Shown: positions 47,379 to 56,571, numbered from the stretch's first letter. The stretch: 64,000 bases of DNA from an uncultured Blautia sp. (GCA_934364795.1 CAKRMK010000018.1:5269-69268), one strand, 5' to 3'. A program made the numbers and translations. Notes: a model not told the origin generated them from the letters alone.

Positions 47379-47407
47379 ATTGTAGCATTGACAACTATAC
47401 TTGTCAA
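47379..47407 (-). promoter_or_regulatory. Promoter of the XRE/DUF3169 operon with operator 1
   Basis: Minus strand: TTGACA (47407-47402), 17-base spacer, TACAAT (47384-47379). The operator TGACAACTATACTTGTCA occupies 47389-47406, covering the -35 box and most of the spacer, a classic layout for repression. Confidence 0.75.
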
Positions 47408-47587
47408 TATCCGTTTTTTATTTATCGAAAATTTATGGAAACAATTATTGCCGCAAACCATTTTCACGAAAGATTGCCAGTGTACGGCAACAAACAATTT
47501 TATTGCAAAAAAATCCCACATTTCCTTATAGAAAATGCAGGATTTTTCCCGTTAAGCAATATATCATTTTAAAAGCACCAAGTTTAC

Positions 47588-47747
47588 AGCATACCTCAAA
47601 GCATTTCTGCAAAATGTGCGTCACAATTTGAGAAAGATTTTGCCCAGATGAAGGCGTCATAGCAGACTACGTAGACCAAATTTGGGTGAAATCTCCCGCA
47701 AAGTGAGGCGTGCAGATTTCGGGAATGATTTTGGGGGTACGCTCTAA
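47588..47747 (+). repeat. Palindromic repeat, copy A (one terminus diverged)
   Basis: About 160 bp, alignable over most of its length with copies B and C: TGTGCGTCACAATTTG, AAATTTGGGTGAAATCTCCC, CGCAAAGTGAGGCGTGCAGA, CGGGAATGATTTTG. The right end reads GGGGTACGCTCTAAC and supplies the TAG stop codon of the fucosidase gene. Same orientation as copy B. The central hairpin is partly decayed. Confidence 0.8.
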
Positions 47748-48973
47748 CACTGAATTTTTGCCACACGGACAACTAAATTCCTTCCATAATGGAACGGAAC
47801 AGTATGGATAATCAGCTCATCCGCATTTTGTTCAAAGCTTACATTTTCACCATTATCCATCCATTTTATTTCTTTAACTTTTGGAGAAAAATGGAACTTA
47901 TCTTCATAAAATCCATCTGTATGTAAAGCTACATTTTCGTCAAATGACATTGGCAGATCATAACAAAACAGGTAATAAGTATCTCCGTCCTGCAGGACAA
48001 AATCCTTTTCCTTACCCACTATTTCAATATCCGTTGGTCTTGGAGCATGCATTGCCTCTCCATAATAATTCATCCAATATCCCAGCATTTCCAGAACAGC
48101 TTTGTCAATTGTCCGAAGTGTTCCATCCCCTTTCGGGCCAATATTTAAAAGCATGTTTGCACCATATCTGCGGCAGTCTGCTGTCTCTTCAATAATCGTT
48201 GCCGGTGACTTGAAATTCAGGTCATCCTTTGCATATCCCCAGTGATCTCCCATGGTTTCACACATTTCACTTGCAATATATTTCGGAGAATCAGAAAGGT
48301 TGATCGGCTGTGGTTTTCCTCGTTCAAAAGTAACGCTGTCAAGCTCAATGTGTCCTAATTTTCCACGTTCCTGAAGCCCTGTATTATTGATAATCATAGC
48401 TTCTGGCTGATACTTCCGGATAGTTCCATAAAGGGTATCTTCTTCCCAGTCCTCACCCAGTTTATCCCACATTCCATCAAACCAGAGGCCGCCAATTTCC
48501 CCATAATTTTTGCACAGAACCTCTATACTTGCCCGCAAATATTTCAGATATTCTTTAAAATTATCCTTATAACTTGGCTCATGCCAGTCCAGAAGAGTAT
48601 GATAAAAAAATGGAATAATATCTTCTTTTCTGCAGGCTTCTACAAACTCTGCAACCAGATCTCTTCCACAGCTGTGGACAGTATCAAACTCATTCAATCC
48701 CTTTACATCATACAGTGAAAAGCCATCGTGATGTCTTGTGGTCAACGTAATATATCGGCATCCGGCTCCCTTCGCTGCTTTCACCAGCTGTTCTGCCCAG
48801 TCATCCACTGGATTAAATTTTTCTATTGCAGAATAATACTCTTCTTCTGTAAATTTTCCTGCTGTTTTTGCCCACTCACCAGATTCCAATACACTGTAAA
48901 TTCCGAAATGTACAAACATTCCAAGACCCATTTTTTCAAATTCTTTTATGTACTGCTTTACTATCATATCCAT
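47744..48973 (-). CDS. Intracellular alpha-L-fucosidase, GH29
   Basis: It removes terminal L-fucose from glycans. The 409-residue protein has no signal peptide, so it acts inside the cell on imported oligosaccharides. GMFVHFGIYS (19-28), TTRHHDGF (78-85) and the nucleophile D166 in GLWFDGMWD are intact. ATG at 48973 abuts the Shine-Dalgarno; ATG at 48967 has better spacing. No transporter or other sugar gene is nearby. It is bracketed by direct copies A and B of the palindromic repeat, and its stop codon comes from copy A, so it may be an acquired single gene. Confidence 0.9.
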   Translation of the reverse strand: MDMIVKQYIKEFEKMGLGMFVHFGIYSVLESGEWAKTAGKFTEEEYYSAIEKFNPVDDWAEQLVKAAKGAGCRYITLTTRHHDGFSLYDVKGLNEFDTVHSCGRDLVAEFVEACRKEDIIPFFYHTLLDWHEPSYKDNFKEYLKYLRASIEVLCKNYGEIGGLWFDGMWDKLGEDWEEDTLYGTIRKYQPEAMIINNTGLQERGKLGHIELDSVTFERGKPQPINLSDSPKYIASEMCETMGDHWGYAKDDLNFKSPATIIEETADCRRYGANMLLNIGPKGDGTLRTIDKAVLEMLGYWMNYYGEAMHAPRPTDIEIVGKEKDFVLQDGDTYYLFCYDLPMSFDENVALHTDGFYEDKFHFSPKVKEIKWMDNGENVSFEQNADELIIHTVPFHYGRNLVVRVAKIQC

Positions 48974-49089
48974 CCTCCCAATTCAATCTCCCTGTTCGTT
49001 CTACACCTTTTTATTTTCTCCGAAACAGTTCTTTTGCTACTTTAGAACACATTAAAAATTCATATTGTCAAATTGTAACAAGCATTTTT

Positions 49090-49118
49090 ATTATACATTA
49101 TTTATATACAAATGTCTT
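49090..49118 (-). promoter_or_regulatory. Likely promoter of the fucosidase gene
   Basis: Minus strand: AAGACA (49118-49113), 17-base spacer, TATAAT (49095-49090). The leader would be about 110 bases. It lies just inside copy B of the repeat. Confidence 0.45.
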
Positions 49119-49138
49119 TACTTTTCTAAAGATATCCC

Positions 49139-49290
49139 ATAGCATGTTTGAAAAATGCTTTCTGCAAGATGTGCGTCACAATTTGTGGGAGATTTTACTC
49201 GGATAAGGGCGTCGTAGCGGGGCTACATACGCCGAATTCGGGTGAAATATACCGCAAAGTGGGGCGTGCAGATAGTGGGAATGATTTTGA
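49139..49290 (+). repeat. Palindromic repeat, copy B
   Basis: About 150 bp. Left terminus ATAGCATGTTTGAAAAATGC, then TTTCTGCAAGATGTGCGTCA, GTGGGAGATTTTAC, GGGCGTCGTAGC, GGTGAAATATACCGCAAAGT, GGGGCGTGCAGATAGTGGGA. Compared with copy C reversed it is nearly the same except in the loop and at the right terminus, which is lost after GGGAATGATTTTG. Confidence 0.85.
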
Positions 49291-49293
49291 CAT

Positions 49294-49338
49294 AAAAAAA
49301 GAAAGAATAAACTCCATTAAATTTACTCTTTCTTTTTT
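49294..49338. terminator. A/T-rich terminator after the Big2 protein gene
   Basis: AAAAAAGAAAGA..TAAA pairs with TTTA..TCTTTCTTTTTT. On the minus strand it follows the stop codon at 49421 by about 80 bases and ends in a run of T. Confidence 0.65.
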
Positions 49339-49420
49339 GCGCTTTTTTATCAGCATTTAATCATTTGCACTTAATCAATTTTTTCAAAAATCCATCTCAA
49401 AACACCATTCTCTTTGGCAA

Positions 49421-50725
49421 TCAGAAATTCGGAAACAGATCTTTCATTCCTATTGTAATCTCACCGCCATTACGCATTTTAGCCGGAATATATTTATCCC
49501 ACATATCCAAAACAATCTGCACTGCTTTACTTAATTTAGAAGAATCCGGATCTGGACCTCCATGGCGCTCTCTAAAATCATATATTTTATTTTTCTGAAT
49601 CTGCGAACGCGTGGTTGTTGTTTCATAAACAGTTCCATCCGCCACTATCTCCACCAGGCATTCATTACTATTTGGATAAATTGTTATATAAGCCATGCCG
49701 AAATCAGACGTCTTTCCCCAAACATCTTCATTATTTATAATCGTAAATTTAATATTTTTTCTTAGATCTTCTGTTTCTTTTTCAGTATAGCTAATCTGCA
49801 TACCCCAAGCCCCGTTACTTCCGCACGAATATTGACCATTAATTTTACTGTATGGATCAAAACGGTCTATATATTTAATTTCATCTGCCAGGGTTTGGTA
49901 AATATTGTCTGGTGTTGGTGCAAGCACTGTAACTTTACAGCTAGCTTTCATTTTACCGTTATTCTTATCTTTAACAGTAATGGTAGCAGTTCCTGTTGCA
50001 ACTCCATTTACAACACCTGCCGAGGAAACGGTTGCTATTTTGGGATTACTGCTTACCCAGATAATTTCCTTATTGTCTATACCATTTGGTTTAATATCTG
50101 CCACTAATGTAATCGCTTTTCCCTTAATAATGTTCACAGATGTCCGATTTAATTCTATACTTGATATCCCTTGTTTTACAGTAATCTTACAGGATGCTTT
50201 CTTTTGGCTGCCATCTTTCGCTTTTGCTGTAATCACAGCTGTTCCTGTTCCAACCGTCGTTACTACGCCTGTTGAAGAAACTGTTGCAACCTTTTTATTA
50301 CTGCTTGTCCAGCTAACAGTTTTATTATTAGCATTTTTAGGCAGAACTGTTGCTTTCAGAGTAATACTTTTTCCAGTTGTCAGTACAACTGAACTTTTAT
50401 TCAGCTGCACACTGGTCACTGGCTGTTTTACTGTGACTTTGCAAGCAAGTTTTTTCTTTCCGTATTTTGCTGTAATTGTTGCCGTTCCCTTCTTAACCGC
50501 TCTTACTTTGCCTTTTTTAGAAACAGTTGCCACTTTTTTATTGCTGCTTGTCCAGGTAATTTTTTCTTTCGTTCCTGTTACTTTTAACGTATAATTCTTT
50601 TTTACATTCAACGTAAGACTCTTTTGATTAAGTTTTGCTGATGCGTTTACCGATACTGGTATTGTTACCATACTGATCACCAGACAAAGCAAAAATGTCA
50701 CAAAAATTTTGTTCAATTTCTTCAT
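49421..50725 (-). CDS. Secreted protein with three Big2 (Ig-like) domains
   Basis: 434 residues: signal peptide (about 1-29), three tandem bacterial Ig-like group 2 domains (about 32-270) with the recurring WTSSNKKVATVS and GTATITAK patterns, then a C-terminal domain of about 160 residues that I do not recognise (contains HGGPDPDSSKLSKAV). There is no LPXTG anchor and no wall-binding repeat, so how it stays on the cell is unclear. ATG at 50725 is better spaced from AGGAGA than the ATG at 50731. Divergent from an XRE regulator gene with two shared palindromes between them. Confidence 0.85.
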   Translation of the reverse strand: MKKLNKIFVTFLLCLVISMVTIPVSVNASAKLNQKSLTLNVKKNYTLKVTGTKEKITWTSSNKKVATVSKKGKVRAVKKGTATITAKYGKKKLACKVTVKQPVTSVQLNKSSVVLTTGKSITLKATVLPKNANNKTVSWTSSNKKVATVSSTGVVTTVGTGTAVITAKAKDGSQKKASCKITVKQGISSIELNRTSVNIIKGKAITLVADIKPNGIDNKEIIWVSSNPKIATVSSAGVVNGVATGTATITVKDKNNGKMKASCKVTVLAPTPDNIYQTLADEIKYIDRFDPYSKINGQYSCGSNGAWGMQISYTEKETEDLRKNIKFTIINNEDVWGKTSDFGMAYITIYPNSNECLVEIVADGTVYETTTTRSQIQKNKIYDFRERHGGPDPDSSKLSKAVQIVLDMWDKYIPAKMRNGGEITIGMKDLFPNF

Positions 50726-50799
50726 ACTCATTCTCTCCTATCTGCTATTATATTTCGCTTCCTTTTCCAGTAAACTATTAATTGTACCTCCTTTCGTTC

Positions 50800-50815
50800 A
50801 GGAATTATTCTTCCT
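50800..50815. promoter_or_regulatory. Operator-like palindrome 1 (AGGAA-N6-TTCCT)
   Basis: AGGAATTATTCTTCCT lies upstream of the Big2 protein gene and shares its arms and spacing with the site at 50855-50870. Confidence 0.55.
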
Positions 50816-50854
50816 ATAATTCTACATGTTTAGTTCCTATTTGTCAAACAATAT

Positions 50855-50870
50855 AGGAAGTATAATTCCT
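50855..50870. promoter_or_regulatory. Operator-like palindrome 2 over the regulator's -10 box
   Basis: AGGAAGTATAATTCCT, extended to ATAGGAA/TTCCTAT. The TATAAT at 50861-50866 is the likely -10 box of the XRE gene, so binding here would give self-repression. Confidence 0.6.
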
Positions 50871-50896
50871 ATATAACACAAAAAGGAGGAACAAAA

Positions 50897-51226
50897 GTGC
50901 TATTATTTGATTTTAGAAAAATCGGAAATAAATTACTTATGTATCGCAAAAAAACTGGTATGACACAAAATGAAGTAGCCGATGCTGCTGGTTTATCCGA
51001 TCGAACTTATGCAGATATAGAACGCGGTACTGTCAACATGCGTGTAGAAACTCTTTTGCGTATTTGCAATGTCCTTCATATTACACCCGATGATGTTCTT
51101 ACCGATGAAAATATTTCCCTTGAAATTCAAAAAAACGAACTGCTGGAACAATTAAGTACCTGTTCACCTCAAGATCAGAAATTTGCTTTACAAATTTTAT
51201 CACTTTACATTCAGTCCAGAAAATAA
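50897..51226 (+). CDS. XRE-family regulator divergent from the Big2 protein gene
   Basis: 109 residues. The helix-turn-helix is at about 8-65 (MYRKKTGMTQNEVADAAGLS, DRTYADIERGTVNMRVETLL), followed by a C-terminal helical segment (LEIQKNELLEQLSTCSPQDQ) for pairing of subunits. The start is a GTG at 50897 with AAGGAGG eight bases upstream. Probably controls itself and the divergent surface protein through the two AGGAA-N6-TTCCT sites. Confidence 0.88.
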   Translation: MLLFDFRKIGNKLLMYRKKTGMTQNEVADAAGLSDRTYADIERGTVNMRVETLLRICNVLHITPDDVLTDENISLEIQKNELLEQLSTCSPQDQKFALQILSLYIQSRK

Positions 51227-51508
51227 CATGTATCTATCATTTTCTCCCGATCTTAGTGATCAGTCTCTTTATATTTAATTCCACCTCACTGTCACCTTTT
51301 TTCTCACAGGTACTGTCCCAGTTTACAGACACCTTTCCTTTCAAAAAATATTAACAAAGCCAATCACATGTTTTTCTTTACTAACAAAAAAATCAGCAAT
51401 ATGCCTCACAATACGCAAAATTTTCTATATTTTCCATCTATTCAATTCATCCCGCAATTGATATAATGCACTTATAAAAAAGACGATCACAGCGAAAGGA
51501 GATCACAA
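51227..51508. other. Intergenic stretch before the DUF1292 gene
   Basis: 282 bases, A/T-rich. It holds an extended -10 promoter at 51459-51467 for the next gene. I see nothing else I can support. Confidence 0.5.
51459..51467 (+). promoter_or_regulatory. Extended -10 promoter of the DUF1292 gene
   Basis: TGATATAAT is a TGnTATAAT extended -10 element about 42 bases before the start codon at 51509. The -35 region is poor (TATTCA with a 17-base spacer), as is common for extended -10 promoters. Confidence 0.5.
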
Positions 51509-51835
51509 ATGGCTGACGAAATGAACGTGAATACACCAAACGAAGAGGAAATTGAGATTATCACCCTCACAGACGAAAACGGAGAAGATATGGAATTTGA
51601 ATTCCTGGATCAGGTTGATTATGAGGGAAAACGCTATGCGGTTCTGCTTCCCCCTGTTGAGGATGTAGACGGTGAAGAAAATGAAGATGAAGAAGTTCTG
51701 ATTCTTCAGGTAGAGGATGACGGAAACGACGAAACAGAGAGCTATGTTTTTGTGGATGACGATGACATTCTCTCCGCGGTTTTTGATATCTTCAAAGAAA
51801 GATTTAAGGACGAATTTGATTTTGCAGAAGAATAA
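51509..51835 (+). CDS. DUF1292 family acidic protein
   Basis: A 108-residue very acidic cytosolic protein with EIITLTDENGEDMEFEFLD and KRYAVLLPP, the pattern of the DUF1292 (YrzB-like) family found across Firmicutes. Function unknown. It has a good AAAGGAG ribosome binding site, its own promoter and a terminator shared with the convergent argD. Confidence 0.85.
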   Translation: MADEMNVNTPNEEEIEIITLTDENGEDMEFEFLDQVDYEGKRYAVLLPPVEDVDGEENEDEEVLILQVEDDGNDETESYVFVDDDDILSAVFDIFKERFKDEFDFAEE

Positions 51836-51885
51836 ATTCATGGGTTGAAATCTCTATTACCAAGAATATTTTTTAATCTTTTTCA

Positions 51886-51930
51886 ATAAAAAAACCGGGA
51901 AAGACTTTACCGTTTTTCCCAGTTTTTTTA
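51886..51930. terminator. Bidirectional terminator between the DUF1292 gene and argD
   Basis: AAAAAAC-C-GGGAAA pairs with TTTCCC-A-GTTTTTT. Runs of A and T on either side serve both converging transcripts. Confidence 0.82.
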
Positions 51931-51939
51931 TTTATCTTC

Positions 51940-53130
51940 TTAGGCCAGGCACTCATCCAGAATTGCTGCCATTTCATCAATATCCGCCTTTGTAATTACA
52001 AGCGGAGGCACAATACGAAGTACATCACTTCCAGCTGAAATCACCAGCAGTTTTTTCTTCAAAGCTGCAGTTACAACCTCTCCTACCGGACGGTCCTTAA
52101 TAACAATTCCCTGCATAAAGCCCATGCCTCTTCTGGCAGCTGCACACTCATGTTTCTCTACCAGTTCGTCCAGTTTTTTCTCAAGATATGGAGTCAGCTC
52201 CTGTACATGAGTAAGGATCATATCCTTCTCATAAATGTCAAAAACCTTGCTTACAGCAGCACATACAAACGGATTTCCACCATATGTTGTACCATGATCT
52301 CCAGGTTTTAATGACGCCTGTGCAACCTTTTTATTCAGTACAAAAGCACCTACCGGAACGCCACAGCCAAGTGCCTTTGCACATGTCATAATATCCGGCT
52401 GGACACCATATGCCTGCCATGCAAAATAGTATCCGGAACGTCCCATTCCACACTGAATTTCATCCAGAATAAGAAGAATATCCTTCTCATCACACAGTGT
52501 GCGGACACCTTCCAAGAACTCTCTTGTGGCAGGATAAATACCGCCTTCTCCCTGAACAGTTTCCATAATAATCGCACATGTTTTATCCGTTACCTGGGCT
52601 TTTACACTCTCCAGATCATTAAAATCTGCAAACCTTACACCACCCATAAGAGGCTCAAAAGGCTCACGGTAATGTGCATTTCCTGTAACAGAAAGTGCTC
52701 CAATAGATCTTCCATGGAAAGAATGATTCATGGCAATAATCTCATGATCAGCATGTCCATCGCGCTCATATGCATATTTTTTTGCAGCCTTTAAAGCACC
52801 CTCAATAGCTTCTGTGCCACTGTTTGTAAAAAATGCTTTATCCATACGACTTGCATTTACAAGCTTTGCACCAGCCTCAATAATCGGCTCATTATAATAT
52901 AAATTGGAAATATGAGTCAGCTTGTCAATCTGAGCTTTCAGGGCTTCATCATATCCCGGATAATGATATCCAAGTGAATTTACAGCAATTCCAGCGGCAA
53001 AATCCAGGTATTTATTCCCCTCTGAATCATAGAGATGAACTCCCTCTCCATGCTCAAAAACAACTGGAAAACGATTATATGTGTGAAGAATATTAGCTTC
53101 TGATTCTTCCATCTGATTATTCATGTTCAT
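51940..53130 (-). CDS. argD: Acetylornithine aminotransferase
   Basis: A PLP-dependent class III aminotransferase turning N-acetylglutamate semialdehyde into N-acetylornithine. 396 residues. Seen are [38 protein letters not shown] and the PLP lysine in [14 protein letters not shown]. It overlaps argB by 14 bases and ends the argCJBD operon. Confidence 0.94.
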   Translation of the reverse strand: MNMNNQMEESEANILHTYNRFPVVFEHGEGVHLYDSEGNKYLDFAAGIAVNSLGYHYPGYDEALKAQIDKLTHISNLYYNEPIIEAGAKLVNASRMDKAFFTNSGTEAIEGALKAAKKYAYERDGHADHEIIAMNHSFHGRSIGALSVTGNAHYREPFEPLMGGVRFADFNDLESVKAQVTDKTCAIIMETVQGEGGIYPATREFLEGVRTLCDEKDILLILDEIQCGMGRSGYYFAWQAYGVQPDIMTCAKALGCGVPVGAFVLNKKVAQASLKPGDHGTTYGGNPFVCAAVSKVFDIYEKDMILTHVQELTPYLEKKLDELVEKHECAAARRGMGFMQGIVIKDRPVGEVVTAALKKKLLVISAGSDVLRIVPPLVITKADIDEMAAILDECLA

Positions 53131-54013
53131 GATAGTATTTCTCTCCGTCCTCTCTTAAAATAGCAGTTCCAATACCCTTATTAGTGAAGATTTCCAGCAA
53201 CAGACTGTGAGGAATTCTTCCATCCAGAATATGTACACGATTAACGCCATGCTCAATGGCTTCAATACAGTTATTCAGCTTCGGAATCATTCCTCCACCT
53301 ACAAAACCATCCTCAATTAAAGCTCTTGCTTCCTGAATATGAAGCTCTGAAATAAGAGAAGCCGGATCATCTTTATCCTTATAAACGCCTTCAATATCAG
53401 AAAGAAATGCAAGTTTTTCTGCATGTACAGCCTCTGCAATTGCACATGCTGCATCGTCTGCATTGATATTATAACTGTCGTAATTATCATCAAAACCAAT
53501 TGGAAATACAATTGGAAGGAAATCTTTTTCCAGAAGGTCATAAAGGATTTTCGGATTCACCTCTGTAATATCTCCTACAAATCCGATATCCTCTCCGCCT
53601 GAATATTTCTTCTTGCATTTCAGAAGTCCGCCATCTTTTCCACTAATACCAACAGCCTGCACTCCAAGAGATTCCACATGGGTAACAAGCTCTTTATTTA
53701 CCTTCGCAAGAACCATTTCTGCGATTTCCATAGTCTGTGCATCTGTTACACGGAGTCCGTTGATAAATTTGGCTTCCATGCCAACTTTTCCAACCCATTT
53801 GCTGATTTCCTTACCACCGCCATGTACAATGATCGGCTTGAAACCAACCAGCTTCAGAAGAACTACATCTTTGATTACATTTGCCTTCAGTTCCTCATCC
53901 AGCATTGCACTTCCGCCGTATTTTACAACCACAATTTTACGGTTAAAACGCTGTATATATGGAAGCGCTTCAATAAGCACTTCTGCCTTATCCAAATATT
54001 TCTGATTTACCAT
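53117..54013 (-). CDS. argB: Acetylglutamate kinase
   Basis: It phosphorylates N-acetylglutamate, the second step of arginine synthesis. 298 residues with [24 protein letters not shown], the [14 protein letters not shown] segment and [11 protein letters not shown]. In many bacteria this is the arginine-inhibited step; the extended N-terminal helix (about 1-25) is present, which is a feature of the arginine-sensitive hexameric form. Confidence 0.95.
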   Translation of the reverse strand: MVNQKYLDKAEVLIEALPYIQRFNRKIVVVKYGGSAMLDEELKANVIKDVVLLKLVGFKPIIVHGGGKEISKWVGKVGMEAKFINGLRVTDAQTMEIAEMVLAKVNKELVTHVESLGVQAVGISGKDGGLLKCKKKYSGGEDIGFVGDITEVNPKILYDLLEKDFLPIVFPIGFDDNYDSYNINADDAACAIAEAVHAEKLAFLSDIEGVYKDKDDPASLISELHIQEARALIEDGFVGGGMIPKLNNCIEAIEHGVNRVHILDGRIPHSLLLEIFTNKGIGTAILREDGEKYYHEHE

Positions 54014-54058
54014 TTTTCTGACCTTTCCTTCTCTTTTATTTGCAGCTTTATTCTTCTA

Positions 54059-55282
54059 TTATGAACGGTAATCTGCATTAATTTTTACATAATCATAGGT
54101 AAGATCGCAGCCCCATGCAGTTGCTGTGGCATCTCCCATTTTTACATCAGCAATAGCAGTAACCTCATCCTCTGAAAGGATTTTTGTAGCTTCTGCTTCA
54201 TCATATCCAGTAGAAACACCGTTCTCAATAATCTTTAATTTGCCTGCACGGCTTTCAAAATAAAGGTCAACTTTTTCAGGATCAAACTGCACTCCTGAGT
54301 ATCCCATAGCACACAAAATACGTCCCCAGTTGGCATCATGGCCATAAATTGCAGCCTTTGTAAGAGAAGAAGTTACCACAGATTTACTAAGTGTAACTGC
54401 ATCTTCTTTTGTTTTTGCACCAAGAATTTTTACTTCAAAAAGTGCAGTGGCACCTTCTCCGTCTCCTGCAATTTTCTTGGAAAGACAGGTATTAATATAG
54501 TTAAGTGCCTCCATAAATTTATCAAAATCAGCACCCTCTTCTATGATCTCCGGGTTGCCTGCCATACCATTTGCAAGAAGCAAAACAGTATCATTTGTGG
54601 ATGTATCACCATCAACAGAAACCATATTAAAGGTATCTTTAATGTTTTCACTTAACGCTTTCTGAAGCATTTTTTTTGAAATTGCAGCGTCCGTTGTTAC
54701 AAAACCAAGCATAGTACACATATTAGGATGGATCATTCCTGAACCCTTACACATGCCGCCTACTGTAACTGTTTTTCCGCCAATCTCAATCTGCACAGCC
54801 ACTTCTTTTTTCACTGTATCTGTAGTCATAATTGCCTTTGCTGCTTCTGTTCCGGCCTCAAGAGATCCGTCCAGTTTCGGTGCCATAGCCTTCACACCAT
54901 TTACAATACGGTCAATGGGAATCTGCATTCCAATAACTCCTGTAGATGCAACCAGCACACTGTCTGCCGGAATTCCAAGGATCTGGGATGCCGCATCCGC
55001 GGTTGCCTTACAATAACCATATCCTTCTGTTCCGGTACATGCATTTGCAATACCACTGTTACAGATCACAGCCTGTGCCGCCGGATGGTTATAAACTACA
55101 TCCTGATCCCATTTTACAGGCGCCGCTTTCACCACATTTGTAGTAAAAGTACCTGCTGCCACACATGGAATTTCGCTGTAAACCATAGCCATATCTGTAC
55201 GGCCTTTATACTTGATTTCCGCTGCTGTTGCTGCTGCTTTAAAGCCTTTTGCAGCTGTAACACCACCTGTAATTATTTCCAT
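54059..55282 (-). CDS. argJ: Bifunctional ornithine acetyltransferase / N-acetylglutamate synthase
   Basis: It recycles the acetyl group from acetylornithine to glutamate and splits itself into two chains. About 407 residues. CKGSGMIHPNMCTMLGF contains the Thr that acts as nucleophile and cleavage site; other ArgJ enzymes have MATML there. The ATG at 55282 has GGAGG upstream; an in-frame TTG at 55297 lies on that site and is rejected. With argJ present no separate argA is needed. Confidence 0.94.
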   Translation of the reverse strand: MEIITGGVTAAKGFKAAATAAEIKYKGRTDMAMVYSEIPCVAAGTFTTNVVKAAPVKWDQDVVYNHPAAQAVICNSGIANACTGTEGYGYCKATADAASQILGIPADSVLVASTGVIGMQIPIDRIVNGVKAMAPKLDGSLEAGTEAAKAIMTTDTVKKEVAVQIEIGGKTVTVGGMCKGSGMIHPNMCTMLGFVTTDAAISKKMLQKALSENIKDTFNMVSVDGDTSTNDTVLLLANGMAGNPEIIEEGADFDKFMEALNYINTCLSKKIAGDGEGATALFEVKILGAKTKEDAVTLSKSVVTSSLTKAAIYGHDANWGRILCAMGYSGVQFDPEKVDLYFESRAGKLKIIENGVSTGYDEAEATKILSEDEVTAIADVKMGDATATAWGCDLTYDYVKINADYRS

Positions 55283-55350
55283 AATATTATCCTCCAATTC
55301 CCCTGTATACTTATCTGATAAAATCTGTTATTTGTCTTTTATTCTGAAAT

Positions 55351-56391
55351 TTACGGATACATCGGAACCTGTAATAAGCCTTCAGTTTCTTTAAAGCCAA
55401 ACATCAGATTCATATTCTGAACAGCCTGTCCCGCTGCACCTTTTACCAGATTATCAATAGCACCCATCATAATGATTCTGTGGGTTCTCGGGTCAATTTT
55501 AAAGTTCACATCCACATAATTGCTGCCCTCTACCCACTTGGTCTGCGGGCATACATCCTTATCAAGAACACGTACAAATGCTTCATTCTCATAGCATGCA
55601 TCATAGGCAGCTTTTACTTCTTCATATGTCACATCTTTGGTAAGAGAAGCATATGCAGTTACAAGAATTCCTCTGTTCATAGGTACAAGATGAGGTGTAA
55701 AGTTAATCACAACTTCCTGTCCGCATGCATATCCTAACTGATCCTCAATTTCCGGTGTATGTCTGTGTGTTGCCACTCCATAAGCCTTAATATTTTCGTT
55801 TACTTCACAGTAAAGATTGTCAACTTTTGCTCCTCTTCCAGCACCTGTTGTTCCGGATTTCGCATCAATAATAATGGTATTCGGATCGATCATTCCTGCT
55901 TTTAATAATGGATAAATAGACAGTGTGGAACAGGTCGGATAACATCCCGGGTTTGCAATCAGACGGGCTTTTTTGATATCCTCACGGTTGATTTCACAAA
56001 GACCGTAAACCGCTTCTTCAATAAACTGTGGAGATTTGTGCTCAATGCCATACCATTTTTCATACTTCTTTACATCTTTAATACGGAAATCTGCACTTAA
56101 ATCAATTACCTTTGCTCTTGAAAGAATTCCCTCATTTACAAGAGATGCACACAGCCCCTGGGGAGTTGCAGTAAAAATCACATCAACCTCATCAGCAAGA
56201 GCTTCCATATTATCATCCATGCATTTTGCATCCACCAGCTTGAAAAAATTCTGATAGATTCCTGCATATTTTTTATCAATGTAGCTTCTGGAGCCATACC
56301 ATGCTACTTCCACATCTTTATGACCAAGCAGCAGACGCACAATTTCGTTTCCTGCATAACCGGTTGCACCGATAATTCCAGCTTTTATCAT
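55351..56391 (-). CDS. argC: N-acetyl-gamma-glutamyl-phosphate reductase
   Basis: It reduces N-acetylglutamyl phosphate with NADPH. About 346 residues with nucleotide motif GIIGATGYAGNEIVRLL, active-site Cys in NPGCYPTCS and HRHTPEIEDQLG. The ATG at 56391 has GGAGG upstream; the longer frame to 56457 is rejected. First gene of the argCJBD operon, with an operator-covered promoter. Confidence 0.95.
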   Translation of the reverse strand: MIKAGIIGATGYAGNEIVRLLLGHKDVEVAWYGSRSYIDKKYAGIYQNFFKLVDAKCMDDNMEALADEVDVIFTATPQGLCASLVNEGILSRAKVIDLSADFRIKDVKKYEKWYGIEHKSPQFIEEAVYGLCEINREDIKKARLIANPGCYPTCSTLSIYPLLKAGMIDPNTIIIDAKSGTTGAGRGAKVDNLYCEVNENIKAYGVATHRHTPEIEDQLGYACGQEVVINFTPHLVPMNRGILVTAYASLTKDVTYEEVKAAYDACYENEAFVRVLDKDVCPQTKWVEGSNYVDVNFKIDPRTHRIIMMGAIDNLVKGAAGQAVQNMNLMFGFKETEGLLQVPMYP

Positions 56392-56467
56392 TTTTGTTAA
56401 CCTCCATATGTTACTGTTCATATATAATAGAGCGCACGAAACACATCCTGTGAACAATTATGTCCAG

Positions 56468-56496
56468 ATTATACATCTTCTTTGCATATTATGCAA
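56468..56496 (-). promoter_or_regulatory. argC promoter with ARG-box-like operator
   Basis: Minus strand: TTGCAT (56496-56491), 17-base spacer, TATAAT (56473-56468). The palindrome TGCATATTATGCA (56483-56495) overlaps the -35 box and spacer. It resembles the ARG box TGNAT-W4-ATNCA with a 3-base rather than 4-base centre. Confidence 0.7.
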
Positions 56497-56571
56497 TAGT
56501 GATTTTTCCTTTATTTTTCCATCCAAAGCTAGCTTTTTGTGCATTTTATCGTGTATTTACCTATTAAAAGA

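Noticed and set aside
47588..47747. Insertion sequence or transposase gene within the repeat copies
   Set aside because: The elements are only 150-166 bp and all frames are short; they cannot encode their own transposase.
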